Of a stretch of DNA of 64,000 nucleotides, positions 44,531-51,904 are shown in pieces. This stretch comes from Kribbella soli. GTDB lineage: Bacteria; Actinomycetota; Actinomycetes; Propionibacteriales; Kribbellaceae. The stretch is taken from positions 186,001 to 250,000 of the forward strand of contig NZ_SJJZ01000004.1 in assembly GCF_004331345.1 (NCBI RefSeq), given 5' to 3'. The notes under the pieces are model-generated. The model was not told the DNA's origin and did no database searches. It was given only the letters and a program-made list of their open reading frames with translations. The translations under genes and the position numbers were made by a program. The first letter of the stretch is position 1. Every line of letters begins with the position of its first letter.

Positions 44531-45370
44531 ATGGATCGGCACGACGTCCAGGCGCTGAGCGAACGGATCGACGTACTGCTGGACGAGGTCCAGCGCAGCG
44601 CCGATCCGGCGCTCACCCGCAAGGTGGAGGAGCTGGTCCGCGCGGTGCTGACACTGCACGGCGCCGGCCTCGAGCAACTGCTGAACCTGCTCGACGAGCC
44701 GCAGGTTCGGCAGTTGGTCGGGGACGATCTGGTCGCCGGCCTGCTGCTGCTCCACGATCTCCACCCGGACGACGTCGCGACCCGGATCCAGGGCGCACTG
44801 GACTCCGTCCGGCCGTACCTCGGCTCCCACGCCGGCGGCATCGACTACCTCGGCATCGACGACGACGGCGTCGTCCATCTGAGCCTGCAGGGCAGCTGCG
44901 AGGGCTGTCCCGGCTCGACCGCCACGGTCCGGCTGACGGTCGAGAACGCCGTCCTCGACGCCGCACCGGAGGCGATCGCGGTGGACGTCGCGGGCATGGT
45001 GAAGGAGAAGGAGAACCTGTTGACCATCCAGCCGTTCCGGCCCCATCGGGACAGCTGGCATCGGCTGGATCTGGTCCCACCCCCGGACCAGATCCAGCAT
45101 CTCTCCGTCGCCGGCCTCGACGTGCTCGTGGCCAATCTCGCCGGCACGTACTTCGCCTACCGCAACACCTGCCCGATGTGCTCGTCCGGCCTGCACCACG
45201 GCCGGTTGAACGGCGACCGGTTGACCTGTCCACGCTGCACGGCGGAGTACGACGTACGCCTGGCCGGGCGGGCACTCACGCCCGAAGGGGCCCCGCCGCT
45301 CGAAGCACTGCCACTGCTGCCGGAAGGTTCCGGCTGGAAGATCGCCGTCCCGGGGGTGCAGCCGGCGTGA
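44531..45370 (+). CDS. NifU-domain and Rieske-like fusion protein, hydrogenase-linked
   Basis: The 279-residue protein has a helical N-terminus (1-85), a NifU C-terminal-type domain with CEGCPGS (C123, C126), and a Rieske-like domain. That domain has CPMC (C224, C227) and CPRC (C243, C246). Classical Rieske clusters use C-x-H and C-x2-H; here all four ligands are Cys, more like a rubredoxin or [4Cys] cluster. It may assemble clusters or carry electrons from the hydrogenase. Such proteins recur after group 1h structural genes. The GGGGG before ATG 44531 may act as a weak Shine-Dalgarno. Its stop overlaps the next GTG. Confidence 0.8.
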   Translation: MDRHDVQALSERIDVLLDEVQRSADPALTRKVEELVRAVLTLHGAGLEQLLNLLDEPQVRQLVGDDLVAGLLLLHDLHPDDVATRIQGALDSVRPYLGSHAGGIDYLGIDDDGVVHLSLQGSCEGCPGSTATVRLTVENAVLDAAPEAIAVDVAGMVKEKENLLTIQPFRPHRDSWHRLDLVPPPDQIQHLSVAGLDVLVANLAGTYFAYRNTCPMCSSGLHHGRLNGDRLTCPRCTAEYDVRLAGRALTPEGAPPLEALPLLPEGSGWKIAVPGVQPA

Positions 45371-46035
45371 GGCCACGGTCGACCCTGCGTTCACTGGCGC
45401 GATCCAAACCCCTGCCGGCTGTCGATCCGGTGGCGGTCCTTCGCGAATTCACCGGCGGCGTCCGCGAGCAACTGGCTCCGGGTGAGCAGTGCGAGATGTG
45501 CGCCGTACCGATCGGTCCCCAGCACTCACACCTGGCCGACATCCAGGACCACCGGCTGCTGTGCGCCTGCCGGGCCTGCTACCTGCTGTTCACCGACGGC
45601 GGCGCGTCGCACGGACACTACCGCGTGGTCCCCGAGAACTATCGGTCCAACGCGGACTTCACGCTGTCACCCGCACAGTGGGACGCGATGGGAATCCCGG
45701 TCAACCTGGCGTTCCTCTTCTACCAGTCCGATCAGGGCCGGTACGTCGCCTTCTACCCGAGCCCGGGTGGCGCCACCGAGTCGCTGCTCGACCTGGCCGG
45801 CTGGAACGAGGTCGTGGCCGGCGATCCTCAGTTGCAGAAGCTGGTCCCGGACGTCGAGGCCGTGCTGCTGCGACGGATCGACGACACGTTCGAGTGCCAC
45901 CTGGTCCCGATCGACGCGTGCTACGAGCTGGTCGGGATCGTGCGCCAGTACTGGGAAGGCTTCGCCGGCGGCGAGGAAGTCTGGCAGCGGATCGACGCGT
46001 TCTTCGCCGGCATCCAGGAGCGCAGCCGTGGTTGA
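45367..46035 (+). CDS. Hydrogenase-associated Cys/His-rich protein (DUF5947-like)
   Basis: The 222-residue protein starts at GTG 45367 inside the previous stop (GTGA). It has a metal-site-like segment: CEMC (C42, C45), HSH (H53, H55) and CACRAC (C66, C68, C71), then a mixed alpha/beta body (NLAFLFYQSDQGRYVAFYPS). I believe it matches DUF5947, found next to group 1h hydrogenases. It probably binds Zn or an Fe-S cluster; the role is unknown. It is not a recognisable hyp protein. Confidence 0.75.
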   Translation: MRPRSTLRSLARSKPLPAVDPVAVLREFTGGVREQLAPGEQCEMCAVPIGPQHSHLADIQDHRLLCACRACYLLFTDGGASHGHYRVVPENYRSNADFTLSPAQWDAMGIPVNLAFLFYQSDQGRYVAFYPSPGGATESLLDLAGWNEVVAGDPQLQKLVPDVEAVLLRRIDDTFECHLVPIDACYELVGIVRQYWEGFAGGEEVWQRIDAFFAGIQERSRG

Positions 46036-46660
46036 CCTGGACTTCACCTGCACCGGGTCCGAGGCCGATCGGTACGCCGCGACCCCGTCGATCCGGATGC
46101 GCCTGCGGATCGAAGAGACGACCGGTACGCCGGTGCACGCGCTGGCGTTGCGCTGCCAGATCAGGATCGAGCCGATCCGTCGCCGGTACACCGACGAGGA
46201 AGCCGAAGGACTGGCCGACCTGTTCGGCGACCAGTCCCGCTGGGGCGAGACGCTGAAGCCGCTGCAACTCGCGTTCGTCACCCAGATGGTCCCCGGCTTC
46301 GCCGAGGCCACGGAGGTCGACCTCAACCTGCCGTGCAGCTACGACTTCGACGTCGCCGCCCACAAGTACCTGTACGCCGTCCGAGAGCACGGCGTACCGC
46401 TGTTGCTGCTGTTCAACGGGACCATCTTCACCGGCAGCCCCGGCACCCTCTCGGTGACACCGGTCGCCTGGCAGAAGGAGACGACGTACTCGCTGCCGGT
46501 GGCCGTGTGGCGGGAGGCGATGGACCAGCACTTCCCGGGTGCCGCGTGGCTGCGGCTGCGCCAGGACACCTTCGACCTGCTGTACCGCTACCGCACGCGG
46601 GAAGCGTTGCCCGGCTGGGACGACGCGATCGGGCGACTCCTGAAGGAACAGCTGGAATGA
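46028..46660 (+). CDS. Hydrogenase-associated protein (DUF6084-like)
   Basis: The 210-residue protein starts at GTG 46028, overlapping the previous gene by 8 bp. It reads as beta-rich (PSIRMRLRIEETTGTPVHAL, YDFDVAAHKYLYAVREHGVP) with no conserved Cys pair. I believe it matches DUF6084. It may be an assembly factor or structural partner for the hydrogenase, inferred only from strict gene neighbourhood. It ends ATGA with the next gene. Confidence 0.72.
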   Translation: MVDLDFTCTGSEADRYAATPSIRMRLRIEETTGTPVHALALRCQIRIEPIRRRYTDEEAEGLADLFGDQSRWGETLKPLQLAFVTQMVPGFAEATEVDLNLPCSYDFDVAAHKYLYAVREHGVPLLLLFNGTIFTGSPGTLSVTPVAWQKETTYSLPVAVWREAMDQHFPGAAWLRLRQDTFDLLYRYRTREALPGWDDAIGRLLKEQLE

Positions 46661-47934
46661 ACAGGTACGACGCCGTCCAGGAAATCGCGGACGCGCTGTT
46701 GTTCGAGGGTTATGTGCTCTACCCGTACCGCGCCTCGGACGGAAAGAACCGGGTCCGTTGGCAGTTCGGCGTGCTGATGCCGCCGGACTACTCGCTCGTG
46801 GATCCGTCCGAGCGGTCCTGGTCGCAGACCGAGGCCCTGCTCGACGGCGACAAGGCGCTGATCCGGGTGCGGTTGCGCTTCCTGCAGGCGCAGAGCCGGG
46901 AGGTCCTCGATGCCGACCGGGTCCTGGTCACGTCGCTGGAGACCGAGGATGCGACGTACCGGCCGTGGGACGAGGCGGTGGTGCGCACTGTCGACCTCGC
47001 CACGAACGTGTACAGGTTCCCCCGGGAGGTGACGTTCAAGCTGCCCGGCGGCACCGACGTCGAAGCCGTCGGCACGGCCGGCTTCCTGCGCCGCACCAGG
47101 CTCCCGATCACCGGGACCGTGACCCTGACCGTCGAAACGCTGCCGGGCCCGTACAACGTGGCCCGGATCCGGGTCCGGGTCGAGAACACCACTCCGGACG
47201 GCAGCTCGGAGCGCGTCGGAGCTCTCCGGCAGGCGCTGATCGCCCACCACGTCATGGTCGCCGCCGACGGCAGCCGGTTCATCTCGCAGCTGGATCCCCC
47301 CGAATGGGCCAGAGGCTTCGCGGGCGAGTGCGAGAACATCGGCCTCTATCCGGTGCTGGCCGGCGACCTGCTGCTGTCCTCGCCGATCATCCTGTACGAC
47401 CACCCGACGATCGCGCCGGAGAGCCAGGGCGACCTGTTCGACGCCACCGAGATCGACGAGATCCTCAGCCTGCGCACGATGACGCTGACCGACGAGGAGA
47501 AGCGCGAGGTCCGCGGCACCGACCCACGGGCGGCCGAACTGCTGGACCGGGTCGACACGATGCCGCCGGAGTTCCTCGACCGGCTGCACGGAACCATCCG
47601 CTACCTGCGCAAGGTGACCGAACCGCCGCCGGCCGACCAGCCGTGGTGGGATCCGGGCAACGACAGCACGGTCTCGCCGGAGACGGACACCGTCCAGGTC
47701 GGCGAAGTTGCCGTGGGCAACGGTACGCGGGTCCGGCTGCGGCCCGGGATCCGGCGGGCGGACGCGCAGGACATGTTCCTGACCGGCCGCTTCGGCACGG
47801 TGGTCGCCGTTCTGTCCGACGTCGACGGCGACACCCATGTCGCGGTCGCCCTGGACGGCGAGGAGGGCGAGGTGCAGCGGTCCCACGGCCGCTACCTGTA
47901 CTTCAGCCCGGACGAATTGGAGCCGGTCACATGA
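46657..47934 (+). CDS. Hydrogenase-associated protein of unknown function
   Basis: The 425-residue soluble protein has an N-terminal domain (YDAVQEIADALLFEGYVLYP), a long middle part with beta-rich stretches (SREVLDADRVLVTSLETEDA), an acidic helical region (LTDEEKREVRGTDPRAAELL) and a C-terminal SH3/KOW-like barrel (about 350-420: VRLRPGIRRADAQDMFLTGR). No cofactor motif is seen. The ATG overlaps the previous stop and its own stop overlaps the protease ATG. I do not recognise the family. Confidence 0.75.
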   Translation: MNRYDAVQEIADALLFEGYVLYPYRASDGKNRVRWQFGVLMPPDYSLVDPSERSWSQTEALLDGDKALIRVRLRFLQAQSREVLDADRVLVTSLETEDATYRPWDEAVVRTVDLATNVYRFPREVTFKLPGGTDVEAVGTAGFLRRTRLPITGTVTLTVETLPGPYNVARIRVRVENTTPDGSSERVGALRQALIAHHVMVAADGSRFISQLDPPEWARGFAGECENIGLYPVLAGDLLLSSPIILYDHPTIAPESQGDLFDATEIDEILSLRTMTLTDEEKREVRGTDPRAAELLDRVDTMPPEFLDRLHGTIRYLRKVTEPPPADQPWWDPGNDSTVSPETDTVQVGEVAVGNGTRVRLRPGIRRADAQDMFLTGRFGTVVAVLSDVDGDTHVAVALDGEEGEVQRSHGRYLYFSPDELEPVT

Positions 47935-48428
47935 CTGTTCTGGTCGCCGGATTGGGCAACATCTTCAGCTCCGACGACGGATTCGGCGTCGCGGCCGTCG
48001 ACGAGCTGTCCAGGCGGTCCCTGCCGGCCGAGGTCGAGGTGCGGGACTTCGGGATCCGCGGCATCCACCTGGCCTATCAACTGCTGGAACCGTACGACCT
48101 CGTCGTGCTGGTCGACGCGGTCCAGCGGGGCGGTCCGCCCGGCACGGTCTACCTGATCGAGGCCGAGCCGGGCGCCGAACCCGGCCAGGACGTCACGATG
48201 GACGCCCACGACCTCGGACCGGACGCTGTGCTCTCGCTTGTGCCGCGACTTGGTGGCACCGTGGGACCTGTGGTGGTGGTCGGTTGCGAACCGGCCTGTA
48301 TCGACGCCGGGATCGGACTCTCAGCGGCCGTGCAGGACGCGGTCGGGACCGCCGTACAGATGGTGATCGACGTGGTCACCGGACAGCTCGCCGGCCCGCC
48401 GGTCGGCGCGACAGAGCGGGAGAGCTGA
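47931..48428 (+). CDS. Hydrogenase maturation protease (HyaD/HybD/HoxW family)
   Basis: The 165-residue protein has the nickel-sensing residues of the family in VAGLGNIFSSDDGFGVAAVD (Asp after the GLGN motif), VLVDAVQRGG and MDAHDLGPD. It removes the C-terminal extension of HhyL after nickel insertion. The ATG overlaps the preceding stop (ATGA). It matches the HhyL tail seen at 44452-44514. The usual Glu in the first motif is shifted to Asp in SSDDGFG. Confidence 0.92.
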   Translation: MTVLVAGLGNIFSSDDGFGVAAVDELSRRSLPAEVEVRDFGIRGIHLAYQLLEPYDLVVLVDAVQRGGPPGTVYLIEAEPGAEPGQDVTMDAHDLGPDAVLSLVPRLGGTVGPVVVVGCEPACIDAGIGLSAAVQDAVGTAVQMVIDVVTGQLAGPPVGATERES

Positions 48429-48646
48429 TGTGCCTGGGCATTCCCGGCCGGGTGGTCGACTGCCTGGACGGCGCGGACCTCGGCCGGGTCGAGGTGGCGG
48501 GCGTCGTCCGCGACATCAACCTGTCGCTGCTCGACAGCCCGGTCGCGCCCGGTGAGTACGTGCTGATCCACAGTGGCTTCGCACTCGAGCGGATGTCGCG
48601 GGAGCGGGCCGCGGACGCGCTCGCGTTCTTCGGGGCCGACCTGTGA
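48428..48646 (+). CDS. hypC: Hydrogenase maturation chaperone HypC (copy 2)
   Basis: The 72-residue protein begins MCLGIPGRVVDCLDG with the functional Cys2 and ends like HypC/HupF (GEYVLIHSGFALERMSRERA). It overlaps the protease stop by 1 bp. It is shorter than copy 1 at 38300 and lacks its tail. Its place beside the protease suggests it accompanies the large subunit until processing. Confidence 0.92.
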   Translation: MCLGIPGRVVDCLDGADLGRVEVAGVVRDINLSLLDSPVAPGEYVLIHSGFALERMSRERAADALAFFGADL

Positions 48647-49335
48647 ACGGCTCGGCGCTGTTCCTCCGGTACGCGTACGCGCCCAACCTGCTCGGGTACT
48701 GCGGGCCTGCCGACACCGGTGCCCTGCTCGAGTTCGGCGCTCCGGGCCGCGCCGGCACCGGCTTCCGCGCGCTGGCCAAGCAGTTCGAGGGCGCCTGGCC
48801 ACAGTTGCGGACGATCGCCGCGGCCACCGGTACGGCGGACCCACTCGACGGCGAGGTGGTCGAGGCCTACTGGATCGGCAATCGCCTGCTGGACCGGGCC
48901 GGCGACGCCGAGGGCGGCCTTCCCCATCACAGCTTCCAGGTGTTCTGCCTGTATCCGTGGGCCAACCTGCTGCTCGACGAGCGCCGTACCGAGCACGCGC
49001 TGCAGGTGCTCGACCAATGCCGGATCCGGTGGGGACGGGTGATCACGGTCAGCGCCGACCAGGTCGTCGCGGAATCGCGGCCGCTGGTGTGGGACGGCAC
49101 GCGACTCACCCTCGGCGTGCCCTGCCGGGAGACGGTGAACCGGGGGTTCGACGGCGTGAGCCTGATCGGTCCCCTGCACCCGGGCGACTGGGTGTCGATG
49201 CACTGGAACTGGGTCTGCGACCGGCTGACCACTGCCCAATTGGTTGCCTTACGCCACTATTCGGCGTACCACCTGGGACTGGTCAATCAGCGTCTGGGCG
49301 GCCGGGCCGGGACGTCCGGGCCGAGGATCCAGTGA
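48643..49335 (+). CDS. Hydrogenase-associated protein (DUF6390-like)
   Basis: The 230-residue protein begins LFLRYAYAPNLLGYCGPADT and includes HSFQVFCLYPWANLLLDERR and VDGVSLIGPLHPGDWVSMHW-like segments near 160-185. I believe this is DUF6390, seen in hydrogenase operons. No cofactor motif is visible. It is the last gene of the structural operon; the GTG overlaps the HypC stop (GTGA). Its 3-prime end overlaps a convergent HTH gene by 49 bp. Confidence 0.72.
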   Translation: MNGSALFLRYAYAPNLLGYCGPADTGALLEFGAPGRAGTGFRALAKQFEGAWPQLRTIAAATGTADPLDGEVVEAYWIGNRLLDRAGDAEGGLPHHSFQVFCLYPWANLLLDERRTEHALQVLDQCRIRWGRVITVSADQVVAESRPLVWDGTRLTLGVPCRETVNRGFDGVSLIGPLHPGDWVSMHWNWVCDRLTTAQLVALRHYSAYHLGLVNQRLGGRAGTSGPRIQ

Positions 49336-49688
49336 GCGTCCGGCCGGCTGACGACACCTGGTGAGTTCAGCACCGCGGGTCGCGCGACCGGGCGGTTGTC
49401 CAGCACTCCGGAGCGATCGGGCTCCCAGCGGGCCGGGTCGTCGGTGAGGCCGAGCAGGTAGGTGACGGTGCAGTCGAGTGCGCCGGCCAGCTCCGGCAGG
49501 CGGACGACGTCGACGCCGGCTCCGTGCTCGAAACTCGACAGTGTCTTGTTGGTGGTCCTGATCCCCCGCCGCGCCAGCCGGCTGACCAGCTGCTTCTGTG
49601 TCAGCCCGAGCTGCAACCGTCGCGCGCGCAATCGACCACTGACGACCAGATGCCGGTCGACGGCGAGGTCGCTGCGATCCTCGAACAT
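49287..49688 (-). CDS. XRE-type HTH regulator, convergent with the hydrogenase operon
   Basis: The 133-residue protein has a helix-turn-helix near residues 18-75 (SGRLRARRLQLGLTQKQLVS, NKTLSSFEHGAGV, LPELAGALDCTVTYLLGL). A low-complexity tail rich in Arg/Pro follows. The HTH part is convincing. The last 17 codons lie inside the end of the DUF6390-like gene, so the true C-terminus may be spurious. Targets unknown. Confidence 0.7.
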   Translation of the reverse strand: MFEDRSDLAVDRHLVVSGRLRARRLQLGLTQKQLVSRLARRGIRTTNKTLSSFEHGAGVDVVRLPELAGALDCTVTYLLGLTDDPARWEPDRSGVLDNRPVARPAVLNSPGVVSRPDAHWILGPDVPARPPRR

Positions 49689-49731
49689 GGGCTACCCCCT
49701 GCAAACACGATCCCAATCGGCCGCGGGCGCG

Positions 49732-50010
49732 TCAATCGCCCGGACGCGGGGATTGCATCTCGGCCAGTGCATGCACCGTGTACCGCGCGAAGTTGAACAC
49801 CGGAGCCCGCCCCAGCAAGCGTTCGAACTCCTCGTGCGAGTCCACGTCGTAGATCCACGCCCCACCGTGCGAGCCGACCACGTGGTACCGCGACAGCACC
49901 TTCCCCTCGCGCTCCAGCCGCTCCCCGTACTCCGGCATCGCCCCGACGGCCCGCGCCATCTCCGGCGACAGCAGGCTCAACTCCATCTGCCAGAGCACGA
50001 GGAACTTCAT
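49732..50010 (-). CDS. Small YCII/muconolactone isomerase-like protein
   Basis: The 92-residue protein (KFLVLWQMELSLLSPEMARA, RYHVVGSHGGAWIYDVDSHE) has the dimeric alpha-beta barrel pattern of muconolactone isomerase/YCII proteins. No catalytic residues can be assigned. The ATG overlaps the stop of the upstream quinone dehydrogenase (ATGA), so they are one operon. Possibly a small ligand-binding or chaperone-like protein. Confidence 0.75.
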   Translation of the reverse strand: MKFLVLWQMELSLLSPEMARAVGAMPEYGERLEREGKVLSRYHVVGSHGGAWIYDVDSHEEFERLLGRAPVFNFARYTVHALAEMQSPRPGD

Positions 50011-51386
50011 GAGCGCAGGTGCAGACGGCGGGCGGCTTCGGCGACCGAGCCGGAGACGGAGGGGTAGACGGTGAAGGCTTGGGCTACCTGGTCGACCGTG
50101 AGGCGGGCGCCGACGGCCAGGGAGATCGGGTGGATGAGTTCGCTGGCGCGTGGGGCCACGACCACCCCGCCGACGACGATGCCGGTGTTGGGGAGGCAGA
50201 AGAGTTTGACGAAACCGTCCCGGACGCCCTGCATCTTGGCGCGGGCGTTGTCGGCCAGCGGCACCTTCACGACCATCGCCGTACTGCCGCCGGCGTCGAC
50301 CACCGCCTGGGTCAGCCCGACCGTCGCGATTTCCGGCGCGGTGAAGACGTTCGCCGAGACCGTTGACTGGTCCAACGGCGTGACGGCGTCGCCGAGCGCG
50401 TGCGCCATCGCGATCCGGCCCTGCATGGCGGCCACCGAGGCCAGCATCAGTACGCCGGTGCAGTCGCCGGCCGCGTAGACGCCGCGGGCCGTGGTCCGGG
50501 AGACCCGGTCGACCTGGACGAACCCGCCGTCGGTCAGCGACACGCCCGACTCGACCAGGTTCATGTCGTCGGTGTTCGGCAGCGACCCGACCGCGAGCAG
50601 CGCGTGCGATCCCTCGACCGTCCGGCCGTCGGTCAGCGTCACCACGACGCCGTCGCCCTGCCGCTTGACCGACTCGGCCCGGGACTTGCCCAGGACCGTG
50701 AGTCCGCGCCGCTTGAACACGTCCTCCAGGACTGCTGCCGCGTCAGCGTCTTCACCGGGCAGCACCCGGTCCCGCGACGACACCAGGACGACGTCGGTGC
50801 CGAGAGCGTCGTACGCGCTGGCGAACTCCGCACCGGTGACACCGGAGCCGACCACGATCAGCCGCTCTGGCAGTTCTTCGAGCTCGTAGACCTGTTCCCA
50901 GGTCAGGATCCGCTCGCCGTCCGGCTCGGAGCCCTGGAGGATGCGCGGCCTTGCTCCGGTAGCGATCAGGATCACGTCGGCGCCCAGGCGCTCGTCGCCG
51001 ACCACGACGGTTTCCGGCCCGTCCAGGCGGGCGCGGCCCTTGACGATCCGGACCTTGTCGCGGTCCAGCCGGCGCTCGATGCCCTCGGACTGGGCGGTGG
51101 CGAGCGCTTTCACCCGTTTGTTGACGACGGAGAGATCGACACGCACGGAGTTCGCCGGGTCGTCGTCGCCGTCGTCCAGCCGGACGCCCAGCTCCCCGGC
51201 CTCCTCCACCTCGGTCATCACCTCCGCGGTGGCGATCAGGGTTTTGCTCGGTACGCAGTCGGTGAGCACAGCGGAACCGCCGATCCCGTCGGAATCGACG
51301 ACCGTTACCTCCCCGCCCAGCTGGGCGGCCGCACTGGCCGCTTCGTACCCGCCTGGACCGCCTCCGATGATCACAACTCGCGCCAC
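50007..51386 (-). CDS. NAD(P)H-quinone dehydrogenase, LpdA-like flavoprotein
   Basis: The 459-residue flavoprotein has FAD motif VVIIGGGPGGYEAASAAAQL, an NAD domain (RLIVVGSGVTGAEFASAYDA) and GVYAAGDCTGVLML. It looks like lipoamide dehydrogenase but has only one Cys in the disulfide position (SAVLTDCVPSKT), and the C-terminal His-Glu pair is missing. That matches the LpdA/Rv3303c class, which reduces quinones rather than lipoamide. The ATG at 51386 diverges from the next gene. Predicted cytoplasmic; it may protect against quinone stress. Confidence 0.88.
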   Translation of the reverse strand: MARVVIIGGGPGGYEAASAAAQLGGEVTVVDSDGIGGSAVLTDCVPSKTLIATAEVMTEVEEAGELGVRLDDGDDDPANSVRVDLSVVNKRVKALATAQSEGIERRLDRDKVRIVKGRARLDGPETVVVGDERLGADVILIATGARPRILQGSEPDGERILTWEQVYELEELPERLIVVGSGVTGAEFASAYDALGTDVVLVSSRDRVLPGEDADAAAVLEDVFKRRGLTVLGKSRAESVKRQGDGVVVTLTDGRTVEGSHALLAVGSLPNTDDMNLVESGVSLTDGGFVQVDRVSRTTARGVYAAGDCTGVLMLASVAAMQGRIAMAHALGDAVTPLDQSTVSANVFTAPEIATVGLTQAVVDAGGSTAMVVKVPLADNARAKMQGVRDGFVKLFCLPNTGIVVGGVVVAPRASELIHPISLAVGARLTVDQVAQAFTVYPSVSGSVAEAARRLHLRS

Positions 51387-51417
51387 GGGAGGTCATTCTT
51401 CCGTATCCTCTGATTCC

Positions 51418-51879
51418 GTGACCCTGTACGCCGCGTTTGCGTCGAATCTGGACCCGAACCTGATGTCCGAGCGGTGCCCGTACTCGCCTCTGCGCGGGAC
51501 CGGCTGGATCACCGGCTGGCGCCTCACCTTCGGCGGCGAGGAGCTCGGTTGGGAGGGCGCGATGGCCACCGTGGTCGAGGACCCGGCCGACCCCGCCAAC
51601 CAGGTCTTCGTGGCGCTGTACGACATCCATCCCAAGGACGTCGAGCGCCTCGACGAGTGGGAGTGGATCGACCAGGGCGTCTACCGCAAGATCCAGGTCC
51701 GGGTGCAGACCCTGGACGGCGAGCAGCTGGCCTGGATGTACGTGCTGAACGCCTACGAGGGCGGTCTGCCCTCGGCCCGCTACCTGGGCATCCTGGCCGA
51801 GGCCGCCGAGGCGGCCGGTGCTCCCGACGACTACGTCGCCGACCTCCGCGCGCGCCCCTGCCAGTCCGCAGGTCATTAG
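51418..51879 (+). CDS. Gamma-glutamylcyclotransferase-like protein
   Basis: The 153-residue protein begins LYAAFASNLDPNLMSERCPY, the YxAYGSNL-like loop of GGCT folds, and has VFVALYDIHPKDVERLDEWE and WMYVLNAYEG. Cyclotransferases release 5-oxoproline from gamma-glutamyl compounds. The GTG at 51418 follows TATCCT by 8 nt, so it is likely leaderless; no ATG is better. The catalytic Glu appears to be the one in LDEWEWID. Function by family only. Confidence 0.82.
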   Translation: MTLYAAFASNLDPNLMSERCPYSPLRGTGWITGWRLTFGGEELGWEGAMATVVEDPADPANQVFVALYDIHPKDVERLDEWEWIDQGVYRKIQVRVQTLDGEQLAWMYVLNAYEGGLPSARYLGILAEAAEAAGAPDDYVADLRARPCQSAGH

Positions 51880-51904
51880 CCGGGGCATTAGTTATCGTGC
51901 GGTA

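Noticed and set aside
41551..44841. A 1096-codon open frame antisense to the hydrogenase subunits
   Set aside because: The product is compositionally biased and the opposite strand holds the clear hhySL genes.
50007..51386. Dihydrolipoamide dehydrogenase
   Set aside because: One redox Cys and the C-terminal His-Glu pair are missing, so it fits the quinone dehydrogenase class instead.
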